From Agelas oroides (taxonomy: Eukaryota; Porifera; Demospongiae; Agelasida; Agelasidae): a DNA stretch of 64,000 nt. Position 1 is the first letter of the stretch, and the number at the start of each line of letters is the position of its first letter. The position numbers and the translations under genes were made by a program. The notes under the pieces were generated by a model. That model saw nothing but the letters and a program-made list of their open reading frames with translations. It had not been told where the DNA came from and made no database searches. Location: assembly GCA_949130485.1 (NCBI GenBank), contig OX422197.1, forward strand, positions 4,859,693-4,923,692, given 5' to 3'. Positions 51,460 to 63,487 of this stretch are shown here, in pieces.

Positions 51460-54400
51460 ATGCATGCATGCATGTCTGCGTGTGTGCGTGCGTGCGTGCG
51501 TGTGTGTATATGTGCGTGCATGCATGCACGTGTGTGTAAGGCATGCAATGCCACAAGTGTATGCACATATAGCAGAAGCCCATGCAATGGAACTGTGGGT
51601 TTAGCAAAGGTTCCAATACTGCAGGAGTCGAGAAGGTAAGTCAGATCATGTGGAAACAAGTAGAGCTGAATTGATGCAAAGGCAAGGGTGGGTGTGGCTA
51701 TAATAGAAACAATGCTGTTTTAGTATATACAAAAGTCAGGAACAACCAATTTGTGAATCTTACGATGTACACATTACTTCTGTTCAGAGGGAATTGAAAA
51801 GCTCACTACGTATCCCAATGCACATATGCAGGGTTTGACTGGCAGCAGTGATACCAGTCAGTTGAGGACTGACTTTATTCTCACCAGACATGCAACGGGA
51901 GGAGAGAGGTATGTGTTATACATGGTTGGTCCAGGTACACGGGCAGTACCATATAAGGCCAGATGCATTAATTAATGTACTTTTTACATGCACTTTTGAT
52001 CTACTGCAATGCTGTGGTGCTCAGATTTGTGCTGTATGTGGAGGTAGCTGTGAATGGGATGTTTGGTGCTGGTCAGGGGGGAATGATCAACCCTCCCGAC
52101 CCAGACCGACACTGCTCCCTCTCCCTCTCTGAGATTGCTGTCTTTGACCAGGAGGTCTACGACCTTATCATGGATCTCACCATCCTCTATGACATGACTA
52201 AGGTACACGGGTTGCCTTAATCTGTATCACAAACAAGTACTTCCAATGATTTTGATATCCAAACGAATTGTAATCTGTAAAGAGTTAGAGGATTTGACAG
52301 TCTTAGTTGCTTTTTCTCTCGGTCAAGTATGTGAATATACCTGTTTCTCCAGCACTTACCTCGTGAGTCTCCAAGAGCATATGAGGCTCTCTACACTGCC
52401 AACGAGATTGTCACCGTCTGTGATCCTTTTGACAAATCCACCTTCCAAAGGTGAGGATGGCTGCAGCCTTACCCTCTTGCGATGACAACTTCACTCGCTT
52501 GTGTAATGTACTTCACACATTTATACAGTTTCATCATGTTATAGTTACGTTTTTGAAACTAAAGTTTCCCAAGTTTTAATATCCAACTGGGAAGGCCTGG
52601 TATATTTGATCAGAACGGTTGGCTAAAGCAACAAGTCTACACAACTTGCTGGAAATTGCAGATATGGCAGGCCTGGGAATTGCTTCATTTCCCCATTGTT
52701 GGCAGGTGTCGTGCTATTGCTGCCAAGTTTCTGAGTGAGAAGAATGGAGACTCGCAGCACACCATCCATGCCATGGGACACTGCCACATTGACTCAGGTG
52801 CTTCATACTGTTTCATTTAGTTGTTGAAAAAGGCCGTGGCACTGCTTTCGCCTTACAGCCAACTGGAAGAACTTATTACACTCATGTGGAATGTGTCCAA
52901 AGTCATCTGTATCATCTCCTCTGCCATGCAGCCTGGCTGTGGCCCTACTCAGAGTCCATCAGGAAATGTGCTCGCAGCTGGTCCTCTGTTATAGCCCTGA
53001 TGGAGGACAACCCCCACTTCACCTTCACCTGCTCACAGGTGAGACTTTAATCAGGCTCCTGAAAGTATGTATTCCCACACTCTAATATAGACTCCCCGCC
53101 ACTAAATTTCATTGCCCATTAGCATATTTATAATGCTGCAGATGATCTGGGCTGGAGTGAATAATTTTTCTATCCTTAATCTTAAGCATTAAGCGTATTG
53201 TAACCAACAAAATTATAGGTAGATTTGGGGGGCATTAAACTAGATTGGTGTAATTTGGATGGTATTATGGTCTTCCTACTGCAGGCACAGCAGTTGGAGT
53301 GGGTGAAGGTACACTACCCCAGTCTCTATGAGAAGGTCAAAGTGAAGGTAGCAACAGGGCAGTTCATTCCAGTAGGAGGGACTTGGGTGGAGATGGTATG
53401 CAGATAGATAGCTAATGGCATAGCTTGTGTACTGTCTGAAGAAGATCCTTATGCTGTAACATGTCCCAGTGGCAGCACTGGTCAGTGAATGTCTCATATC
53501 TGTATCTCAACCTTCATTTTCGATGACCATTCTGGGGGCTTGACTAACATGAAAACATGTAAAAAGTAAAAAAATTTCAATAGTCCTGCTGTGTAACATG
53601 GCTACCTGCAGGATGGTAACGTTCCTAGTGGTGAGTCATTTGTCCGACAGTTCCTGGTTGGTCAGAGGTTCTTCAAGCAGGAATTTGGTCATTACTGCAA
53701 AGAGGTTAGCAACACAACTCGTGCAGCAACCAGGGTACACTGCCCACATCATTCAGGTTTATTTTCTCTACACTACGCAGTTCTGGCTGCCGGACACATT
53801 TGGCTACTCTGCTCAGCTGCCCCAGATTATGAATGGGGCAGGAATCCATTACTTTCTCACACAGAAACTCAGCTGGAACCTCACCAACACCTTCCCTGTA
53901 AGTTCATCACAGTGAGACCACTACTTCATGCTACTTGGTATTGTGTTGCTGGAGAAAAAGTCCTGTAGCCTGACAAAGAGGATCAGGCCTGTCACCTGTC
54001 TGTTTCCCATTTTGATTAAGAATACATTAACCATTCTCTTTTAGCACAACTCCTTCATATGGGAGGGCATTGATGGATCGAGGTAAGCTGTAGTTTTGTT
54101 GTTTTACAACCCCCTGTACAACTGGATGTGACACACGACAGTGATCAAGTGCACTGTTACTCTCTGTCAGGACTCTGGTTCACTTCCCGCCTGCTGACAC
54201 TTATGAATCTCGTGCAAATGTGGAAGATGTAAGTTACAGTATATCAGTTGTACAATATTTTTTTTTTATTAATCCCATCTCTGCTGCCTCTTCAGTGCTT
54301 TTGACATAACCAACTCAACTTATATAGGCAGATGTACCAAACAAAAGGCTTGTACTTATTCTAATGCTTATTTTTGTGGGTGGGGTTATTTTTGGACCAA

Positions 54401-55390
54401 AATCTATGATCAAATTGGGGAGCCCTACAACTAGCTCATTTTTTTTTGTACTGATACTGTGTATTCTTCACTCTACTCATAGCTGCTCAAGTCAGTGGAG
54501 CAGTTTAAGGACAAGGGTAGAAGTCGACAGAGTATGCTTCTCTATGGCCATGGAGATGGGGGAGGAGGACCCACGTTAGTAGACAGACTAATAGATACCT
54601 ACTCCTGCATACGTCTATGAAAAGTGTTCGTTGTAACTGTACAGTAGCTGTACCGCATACTGTGTTGTAGGAGACAAAAAATGTGTATATGTGCATGTGT
54701 GCTGCGTTTCACTTGTGGGGTGGGGGGAGCATTCACCTCCCTTGAAGCCAGTTGCCACCATTAAAAGTCTCTCCCATCACTACAAGCTATTGGTCAATAA
54801 ATGCGTAAAACACAGGTAGTAAATGCATAATTGTTTATCCAGTCAATGTATTTTTCTGTTCCATGTGCTAAAAATCACCTCAAGATCATTATCAGGCATG
54901 ATATATTGTGCTTTTCTTTGACTTTGACAACTTGAGCTCCCCTCTATAAACTTACGTACTAAACTAATCACTGGGACTCTGAGATGCTAAACACCACTCA
55001 GATATCCGTGTTCCTACAGAGGACCATCTTACTTCCTTGCCCACCCCTTACTTTGGTCAGGGTTTTATCCACAAAGGAGGGGGGGGGGGGGGGGAAGGAG
55101 GGAAGCTTCTCACCCAAAGAGATTGACTGTATCATTACATCATAGATTGGATACTGCATAGAAATTTGTTTAATCAAAGATTTATCTATGCTATTAATTA
55201 ATAAGCAAAGAACTAACTTCAACCACATCCCACTAGAAGCTTTGTGTTTACTAATTAGCAAAATGCAGTGAACCACACCCTCCAAAAAGTCACAAGGTGC
55301 TTCATGACATGCAATTTCCAAATACTTCCCCCCAAACATTTTGTCTAGATGAAACCCTGTTGGTATACTCTGCTTATGTCCCCCTTGAAG

Positions 55391-55433
<43 letters not shown>

Positions 55434-56500
55434 TGTGTGTGTGTGTGTGTACATGTATTTACTTGGTCATGTGTATGTATTCATACTAGCATATGTATAC
55501 AATACAACCCAAGGAATACTTCTATTACACACAATACAAGTCATTACTTAGATGTGTATATACATGTTAGTCTCATTGTGTGTGTGCAGGGATGATATGC
55601 TCGAGTTTCTGAAGAGAATGCAGAATGTCGATGGGCTCCCAAGGTATATACATACGAGCTTGAAACATGTTTTTGCAATCATCTTTAATCCAAATGCACA
55701 CTCTCTCTCCCCTAGAGTGGAGCACTCCACCCCTGAGAAGTTCTTCTCCTCTCTGGAGTCTCATGATAGCCCCCATCTCTGCAAGTGGGTGGGAGAGCTC
55801 TACCTTGAATTGCACAGGGGAACATACACCACACAGGCAAAGGTAAAGCCTTGGAGTATACAAGCTGATGATCACTCTTAGGCTAATGCACAAACTGCCC
55901 TTCTGAGATTAGTTTCAAATCACACTCTATTGATAGGGTTGCCTGATTGCTTCTTAATGTGGTAATCCATGCTAAAGTCTCCAGCACAAATATGTATTAT
56001 CTTTGCCTGTGTAGCTCAAGCAAGAGAACAGAGCAGGAGAGTTTCTGCTCCATGATGTGGACTTTGTGACTGCAGTCCATTTCGCAAGTGTGTAGAACCT
56101 AGGATATATATTATGAAGTCATTTTACTTGTTATGGGGTTTTGAGTTACCTGGGGTTGAATGTTTTAAAGTTGTGAAAGCATCTGACTGATGTAGCAATT
56201 TTGAGAGCTATTGGATTTGAATGTGCATTCACTATTTCTAATGGTATATAAGAAACAACCTTTAAACGCACTAAAGGAGGCTATATACTCAATTTTCAGT
56301 TAACAGCTTCACCTCTGACCATCATAGAAAACTTTGCCCACTTCTTCCTGAACTCATTGTTCTGCATGCCCTTTCTTGTATGACCAGCATTTCAGGACAC
56401 GAGTCATGCAGCAGAACTGAAGGCCAGGATGTTACCACTGTGGAAGCTTTTCCTTCTGAATCAGTTTCATGATGTTCTACCTGGCACCTGCATTGAGATG
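49764..56500 (+). CDS. MAN2C1: Cytosolic alpha-mannosidase 2C1 (GH38), N-terminal 596 codons
   Basis: Nineteen exons: 49764-49861, 50434-50571, 50825-50921, 51338-51364, 51832-51908, 52025-52202, 52353-52450, 52706-52797, 52932-53038, 53285-53395, 53612-53704, 53781-53897, 54045-54082, 54171-54228, 54483-54574, 55590-55643, 55716-55842, 56015-56087, 56388-56500; every phase agrees. The start [20 protein letters not shown] matches the family, with no signal peptide, as expected for the cytosolic enzyme that trims free oligomannose glycans. Zinc-site GHCHIDSAWLWP has H265 and D267. The nucleophile is D377 in [21 protein letters not shown] includes H586. [10 protein letters not shown] and [10 protein letters not shown] are also conserved. 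The C-terminal ~440 residues (beta domains) expected for the family are not found downstream. A possible next exon at ~56659 (VQGDSLAQN) runs into a MITE. Confidence 0.9.
51368..51460. repeat. (GT)n microsatellite beside MAN2C1 microexon 4
   Basis: About 90 bp of GT start directly after the 27-bp exon's donor (gtattttgtgtg), followed by gcatgcatgc and gcgtgcgtgc runs to ~51535. Confidence 0.95.
55391..55450. repeat. (GT)n microsatellite
   Basis: About 60 bp of GT in the long MAN2C1 intron 15. Confidence 0.9.
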
Positions 56501-56698
56501 GTAACTATAGCTCTACAGGCTACGCTAGACGTGACCCCAGCCAATGGCTACTTTATATAGCTAAAAACTATGGTTAATTTGCACCTAGTATCAGTTGGAA
56601 AAATTCCTATCATAATCTTCTGAAAATAAGCCCAACCTCAAGAATAAAGTTATTGCAGGTACAAGGTGACTCTTTGGCTCAAAACATGCCCACGTACT

Positions 56699-57103
56699 TA
56701 CCGTATAGCCGGAAAATTTGATGGGGATTTAAATTTGGCGGTTTGGTGGTTGGGGTTGAAACTGCCAAATTAAAATCCGCCAATATTATTTTCGCTCGCA
56801 ACGCGCAATGACGTAATGCATGCAGTAATGCTCTTGGCCCCGCCCGGTGCCTCTCTACACAAGCTGTACATATAGCTAACTTGTCGCTAGCACGCTGCCA
56901 GCTATATTTCTTGTAAATTTGCGAACTCACGGCTTTGTTCAAGTACCTCAAGCGAGAAGACGGCAACGCTCCCTGATAAATGAGCTCACAATGTTTATAA
57001 TGACGTAATACGCTGCAAGGCGCCACCGCCAATTTAAATTCTGCCAATATTTTTTACGGTCGGTTTGGGGCCAAACTGCCCAATTTAAGGCTATACTGTA
57101 TGC
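56699..57103. mobile_element. MITE with (TA)C-GTATAGCC termini
   Basis: The left end taccgtatagccggaaaa and the right end, reverse complemented, catacagtatagccttaaatt share a GTATAGCC core. Inner words ggatttaaatttggcgg / ccgccaatttaaatt are also inverted. This looks like a Tc1/mariner-type MITE. It sits directly after the last recognisable MAN2C1 coding sequence. Confidence 0.75.
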
Positions 57104-57527
57104 TCTTATACATGGAATTATGACATCATTGTATAGCAAAAGGTGGAACTGACAAATGAAGGCTGTCACTATTTTCGTAGTCAGTTGTATAACAAGTCAG
57201 ACTGCACACAACAATGTTGAGTCATTCCACATGTGCAGCTATAGTGGCTAGAATGTTATGTACAGTGAGTGAGTGGTATTGAATACACCCTAACCCCAGC
57301 TTCTTTGAAGAGCCACTCAAGTTCATTGTCAGTTTCAATTTCCTCTTATTTGCGTCATAATCGTTTATTGGCGCATGCAGTTATAACTAAGCAACTATTA
57401 GATTGCATGACTTGTGGTATGCAAAAAGTTGCAAAATTAGTGTTTGACTGTACAGAAGCTATAGAGAAACAATTTTCTTGTAACCTCCTAATATACAGTC
57501 ATTATGTCAAGTCTACGGATATAGTTG

Positions 57528-59531
57528 TCAGTATGCTGTTTCAATCGCATTAGAGTTAGAAGAATGACAACTCAAGTTGTCCTCAACTTGATCAGCTACT
57601 GGACTTGTGAGGTCTTCCTCGTATTCCTCAGGGTTGATTAGCCTGTCAGGAAGGGGCTCCTCTGGACCAGTAGCACCCATTTGCCTACGGTTTTCTCCAA
57701 TCAAGCCACAGACTCTTCCTAGCATCCTCTGCCCAAATTGCCTTTGAGAACACATCCAGTGAAGTGTAACAAAGGATATGTAGAAGAGGGGTAGTATTGC
57801 CACAATATACAGAATTAGAGCAAAACAGATTTTCCACTTGTGAGCTTTCTGTGTTGATATATTAAAACACAAAATACCAGCACACCACAAAGCCAATAAA
57901 AGCACTAGCACTGACCCTACAACATTGTATGTAGAGAATCTTGGTTTGTAGGGTTGCAGAACGAGTATTGCTATTACTAGAGGTATTAGCAAAAACAGTG
58001 CTGCACCGTAAAACAGTTCTGTTTGAGTGAAAGCAAGAATAACAAAGACCAAAATTCGGGCAAAAAGAAAGGCAGCTGCAAAGTACCGGCAGTCTCGAGT
58101 CCCATTGGTCCCATCCTTGTAGCAGCCCTGAAATGCATCGATAAAGATGGGAAGAGCATGCCACCTTATTCCACAGCAGCCAAGACACCGCTGAAAGCAC
58201 CGCATTGGATACAGTAGCAGAAGCAGTAGAGGAAAGAGGATGAAGACCAGCATGACAAACACAGCTAGGACACCATAAGGCAGGTGTTCATCACCAAAGT
58301 ACTCAATTGTTGCATCATAGTACAGATACAGTCCCAGTGAGCTACCATTTACATTGTACACGTGTGTTGGGATGAGGAGATCAGATGAAACACCGAGAAG
58401 CTTCAGGTATGAAAGGAGAAGAAAGGTGGCAAAAGCTTCAACGATGGAGGTCCTCACATCCAACTGCTTTCTGAAACAGTTTACACACCTGTGGAATGGT
58501 CTGCACATACAACTAAAAGTGTAGGTGTTAACGTGAATGAGTACATGTGTGAATACAAGCAAAATCAGGGGGTAGAAGGCTATAGCATAGTCAAGTGCCA
58601 AAGTTTGCACTGTATTTATTCTAACACAAATGTGAGGCAGTAGAGTACGAAAGAAGTCCAAGTTCCAAAACCCATAAAATGTAAATAAGATCTTTGCTAA
58701 ACTTGTAGGAAGGGGGTAGCCGTGTAGTCCTACTAACAGAATGCGCACATTTGCTCCTATTGCAAAAGACTGACTAAAGAAGACAAATGCAAACAGTTTT
58801 GGTGAAGTAGCACTAAGCCTGCAACTCACAGCCAGAACAAAGAACACCGTGAGTGGTAGAAAAGCAGCTAGGATGTACTTCACCCAGTTGAAGGGACTAG
58901 TAGAGCACCGCACACACTTCAAATCATAAGAGTAAACTGGTACGCTATAGTTCTCCTTGCATTTTCCACAGAGTTGTCCTTCTCGATTAAGATGCCCACA
59001 CATATAGTGATTGAGTTCTGTGATATTGGATGGTAGCAAATAATACAATTGCATTTTCAGTTTGAGATTTAGATTTAGGAAATTATAGAAGCAAGAACCA
59101 ACAACTGGCCCAGTTGATTCATTGTACGTCATGCAGTAGCAGTCAAGTATAGATGACTCTTTTGTTGAGTTATTACATCTGACAGCATCATTAATGCTAT
59201 CTCCACATCTGCATGTGCCATTTGAGGAGGAATCCGGGATAAACCAGGTGGGACATAGTGGATGATGAGGTTCATCACCTGCAGACTCCTGGAGCTCCTC
59301 ACACTTACGTTCGTGCTTCACAACTACTAGAGTAGAATTGTACAGTTTCACACCATCAACAGTCACTTCTACACTATTGCTTGAGGATTGTACACTGTTC
59401 TTCCAGGAACTTGGATCTAGTGTCCCATTTACTTCATCAATATAACTGATCTGCTTTGGCTGAACACTTATACTTCCAACAGCAGTCAACAACTGCGAGA
59501 AAATTACCATTTTGTATACCACCTTGATCAT
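57528..59531 (-). CDS. Cys-rich ectodomain multi-pass membrane protein (about ten TM), unknown function
   Basis: 667 aa in one exon. A signal peptide lies near residues 8-25 (MVIFSQLLTAVGSISVQ). A glycosylated, Cys-rich ectodomain (~25-210) contains CRCGDS, MCGHLNREGQLCGKCKENY and SYDLKCVRCS. About ten hydrophobic segments follow, from WVKYILAAFLPLTVFFVLAV (~215) to LYIVAILPLFYISFVTLHW (~600). Signature stretches are FWNLDFFRTLLPHICVR, LDYAIAFYPLILLV and VLQPYKPRFSTYN. The tail is acidic with DLTSPVADQVEDNL. I recognise the pattern from expanded, uncharacterised invertebrate families (my recollection is mainly sponge), but assign no transport or receptor role. Two damaged relatives lie downstream at 60430 and 61630, so the locus expanded in tandem. 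Confidence 0.85.
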   Translation of the reverse strand: MIKVVYKMVIFSQLLTAVGSISVQPKQISYIDEVNGTLDPSSWKNSVQSSSNSVEVTVDGVKLYNSTLVVVKHERKCEELQESAGDEPHHPLCPTWFIPDSSSNGTCRCGDSINDAVRCNNSTKESSILDCYCMTYNESTGPVVGSCFYNFLNLNLKLKMQLYYLLPSNITELNHYMCGHLNREGQLCGKCKENYSVPVYSYDLKCVRCSTSPFNWVKYILAAFLPLTVFFVLAVSCRLSATSPKLFAFVFFSQSFAIGANVRILLVGLHGYPLPTSLAKILFTFYGFWNLDFFRTLLPHICVRINTVQTLALDYAIAFYPLILLVFTHVLIHVNTYTFSCMCRPFHRCVNCFRKQLDVRTSIVEAFATFLLLSYLKLLGVSSDLLIPTHVYNVNGSSLGLYLYYDATIEYFGDEHLPYGVLAVFVMLVFILFPLLLLLLYPMRCFQRCLGCCGIRWHALPIFIDAFQGCYKDGTNGTRDCRYFAAAFLFARILVFVILAFTQTELFYGAALFLLIPLVIAILVLQPYKPRFSTYNVVGSVLVLLLALWCAGILCFNISTQKAHKWKICFALILYIVAILPLFYISFVTLHWMCSQRQFGQRMLGRVCGLIGENRRQMGATGPEEPLPDRLINPEEYEEDLTSPVADQVEDNLSCHSSNSNAIETAY

Positions 59532-60429
59532 GGCTGCTTATGCGTAGCCCTAGCTGTTTCACTATTAAACATTCAGACAATGCTTGCCGCTGGAATATAC
59601 TACAAAAGATGATTTCATCATATTCAAACACACAACTCTGTAGTTTTGAAAACATTTCTCCAACTTCTGACCTTGATCACACAACTTAAAAATGGAATAT
59701 CAAGGAGGATGATCGACATTTTTTTATAGCTATCAACAACAGCAAACAAGCTACTATATTTTTTACACTAGATGGCTGCCTGTAACATACATGTACTGCA
59801 TTGTGGAATTGTCCAGATGCTACGTAAGCATACTTGACAGCAATTTTGGACTGATAAGTGGTTGCTGTTATTGGCTGATTTGGGAAGTGTGTTCATATGC
59901 TAAAAAGCATTTTACTGTCTTGATTTAACTGCTAAAAGCAGTACCAAAAACATAACATTTGAAAGGAAGTAAAAAAAAAAACTCCCCTCCTGGCTGTAAC
60001 ACACAACTACAAAATAACAGACAGGCTTACTGCATCTATGTGGTCATGGCAGTCTGTGATGTACAATATAGCACAAAAAGGAACAACATTAGTACTGATT
60101 GGTCTTCCACAAAGTGTTGTGGAGTTACTTTACACTTGGCTATCCCACTGAAAACCACACTGGGTACAGTAGCACAGACACAACTGGGAGAATCACAGAG
60201 ATTAATAAAAGCAGCAAAGCAAAGACATCATATTGTAGATATAGCCTCATCCCCAGCCCACCCAAGGAGAGGGAGGGGGCGGGGGGTGAGGCTAATTGTA
60301 GATACTGTTTGCCAGAATATGCAATCAATGTATCATACAACAAGAATATATACCAACAAGCCAAAAACACTTCCATTAATGTTGTGAACTTCAGTTGGAG
60401 CGAGAAAGCAAGGTACACACTCAGAAACC
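59532..60429. other. Intergenic; duplicated 5' flank and a fold-back fragment
   Basis: Sequence at ~59695-59790 (aaggaggatga, caacaacagca, tagatggctg) parallels ~63510-63620 upstream of the pseudogene, so the tandem duplication included 5' flank. A hairpin tagcctcatccccagccc ... ggggggtgaggcta (60242-60296) is a TAGCCTCG-type fold-back. No gene seen. Confidence 0.6.
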
Positions 60430-60930
60430 TACTTTGATAAGAGAAAAGTAGCCAATACTTCAACAATAGAAGTCGTTATATCCCCCTGCTTTTGAATAAA
60501 CACCCTACGAAATGGCCTCCGAAGGTGCACAAGGAGTCTGAAGTTGTGAGCATGAAGCTCAATGAACAACAACAATCAAAAGTAGAGGGTAGCATGCAAT
60601 GCCATAGTCTAGCGCTAGTGCTTGTAAGGTCTTCACCTCAAGACAAATGTGTGGAATGAGAGTACGGAAAAAATCCAAATTCCAGATGCCATATATGACT
60701 TTACTAAACTTCCAAACGTTTGCTAAGTTGGATGGCTTAATCAAAATGATATTGCACATCAGCATATACTATTTAGCTAAAAACAGTGAAAGCATGCATA
60801 CTAAGGTTTACCCCTACAGCATAAAATGTACTGTGAGGGGAAAAACTGCTGCAGTGACACACTTGACTAACTATCAGAGTATTTAAAGTGCTGCAAATCA
60901 TATGAGTAAACTATTAGGCTGTATCGTATA
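60430..60930 (-). pseudogene. Fragment of the multi-pass membrane protein family
   Basis: Minus-strand pieces match the gene at 57528: VYSYDL (~60910), GIWNLDFFRTLIPHICLE with LALDYGIACYPLLLIVV (60765-60559), then LRRPFRR and DITTSIVEVLATFLLS (~60540-60430). Frames are broken and most of the gene is missing. Confidence 0.75.
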
Positions 60931-61629
60931 CCCCACACCCAACTGTCACTTCTATGAAACTGCCCAAGCCATTGCACTATTTACGATTTATCTGTCCCTG
61001 TAGAAGTGCATGTTTACCAACTCAGTATCAATAGTTTGTTGGTGTCAGAGTTTCCATCGAGTTCTCTCCAATGTGACATCACCAAGTTCTACAAGCATAT
61101 TAATACTTGTGCCACACTATAGCTATACCTCAGTAAATGTTCATTCCTTTGGTTTTCACATACACAATTCAGCTCCAACAGTGAAGTGCATTGGCAATCG
61201 TCAATTGTGTTATCAACACTATGATGATAGTAGTAGTTACAGTTTGTTGACGTAGATAGTTCAATACCAGGCAATTAGACCACTCAAAGCACCCCAGGGC
61301 AACTGGGAGTAGTGTTTTACAAAACTTCCTACCTCTCCAGAACCATGAGTGGTGTAAGTGAGTTAGGCACCTCGTACAGGGTTCCCCAGTTCTGACAGTT
61401 TCATAATTCTTTTCTGTGAAGAATTCAACAAAAACTTGTAAACACAAATCATTAGATTACTACACAGGTGTACAGTACAGTAATGATGTCTTTTAACACT
61501 CTAAGGATCAAATATCTAAACTGTAGTAACAGCTACAAACTTGAACTATAGTAATGTTCTGTATGCAGTTTCAATTGTTTGTGTTCAAGCTAAGGAAAAG
61601 GCCACTTAAATTATGTTCAACTCAAACAG

Positions 61630-63487
61630 CTACTGGAGCTCTTCCACATGTTCCTCAGGGTTGATTAGCCTGTCGGGAAGGGATTCTTCTGAACCAGCAG
61701 CAACCATTTGCCTTTGATTCTCGGCAATCCACCCGTGCACTCTTCCTAACATCCTCTGTCCAAACGGCCTTCGAGAACACATCCAATGCAGAGTAACAGC
61801 AGATATGTAGAAAAGAGGTAGCAATGCCACTATGAATGCAAGTGAGATGGAAAACTTGAGCCATCTGTGAGCTTCCCATCCTGCAATAGTGATACACACA
61901 GCAGTAGCACACCACAAAGCCATTAGAAGAAATAGCACTGAATCTACAGCATTATATGTTGAAAATCTAGGTTTGTAGGGTTGCACAATAACTATTGCCA
62001 TTACCAAAGCTATAAAAACTAGCAATGCTGCACCACAGAACAATCCTGTTGGACTGAGAGCAATAACGATGAATAATAAAATTCGAACAAAAAAAAAACA
62101 CAGCTGCAAAATACCGGCAATCCCGAGTCCCATTAGTTCCATCTTTGTAGCAGCCCTGGAATGCATCAATGAAGATCGGAAGAGCATGCCACCTTATTCC
62201 ACAGTAGCCAAGACACTGCTGAAAGCACCGCATTGGATACAGTAGCATAAGCAGTAGAGGAAAGATGATGAAGACTAGCATCACAAACACAGCTAGGACA
62301 CCATAAGGCAGGTGTTCTTCACCAAAGTACTCAATGGTTGCATCATAGTACAGATACACTCCCAGTGAGCTACCATTTACATTGTACACATGTGTTGGGA
62401 TGAGGAGGTCAGATGAAACGTTTAGAAGCTTCACATATGAAAGGAGAAGAAAGGTGGCAAAAGCATCAACAATGGAAGTCCTCACATCCAACTGGTTTCT
62501 GAGGCAATTTGCACATCTGTGGAATGGTCTGCACATAAAATTAATGACCCTGAAATTGCAGGTGTGAACCTGAATGAGTATATATGTTACTACAAGCAAA
62601 ATCAGGGGATAGAAGGCTACAGCATAGTCAAGTGCCAAAGCTTGCAGTGTACCTAAATTAACACAAATGTGTGGCAGTAGAGTGCGAAAGAAGTCCAAGT
62701 TCCAGATCCCATAAAGTGTAAATAGGACTTTTGCTAAACTTGCAGCAATGGGGTAAGGTACTGTTTCTTCTAACACAGCACGCACGTTAGCCCCTGCTGA
62801 AACAAACTGACTAAGGAGACAAATGTAAGTAATTTTGGTGAAGTAGCACTAAGTCTGCAACTCACCACGACAACAAAGAACACTGTAAGTGGAAGGAAAG
62901 CAGCTAGGATGTACTTCACCCAGTTGAAGGGACTAGTAGAGCACTGCACACACTTTAAATCATAAGAGTAAACTGGTACGCTATAATTCTCCTTGCATCT
63001 TCCACAGAGTTGTCCTTCTCGATTAAGATGCCCACACATATAGTTATTAAGCTCCGTGATATTGGATGGCACCAAATCATATAATGTATGTGTTAGTGTG
63101 GGAGGTGGTAAATTATAGAAGCAAGAACCAACAACTGGCCCTGTTGATTCGTTGTACGTCATGGTATAAATGCCTGCTTTTTGAGTCATTACACCTAATA
63201 GTACCATGAACATCATTTCCACATCTACATGTGCCATTTGAGGAGGGATCAGGGAAGAACCAGGTGGGACATGGTGGATGATGGGGTGCATTAGCTGCTG
63301 ATTCGTAGAGCTCCTTGCACTTGCAATTGGGCTTCACAACTACTAGAGTAGAATTGTACGGTTCCACACCATTTAGTGCCATTTCTACTCCACTGTATGG
63401 TGGTTTTGCTTTATCCTCCCAGCAACTAAGGTATAGCGTCATATAAAACTTCACACAGTTATGAAAACAGATTCCTGACCTCAACAC
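61630..63487 (-). pseudogene. Second multi-pass membrane protein copy, frameshifted
   Basis: Closely related to the intact gene at 57528 over almost its full length but split among at least three frames. The first break is a short deletion near 63180, where the intact copy has CNNSTKESSILDCYC and this one goes from CNDSK into another frame. The second is a 1-bp loss near 62800, after TFVS. The third is a length change in a poly-A run at ~62090, after YFAAVFF. The N-terminal signal region is also altered. It ends LINPEEHVEELQ. Either it is a recent pseudogene or some breaks are homopolymer errors; the combination makes a pseudogene more likely. Confidence 0.8.
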
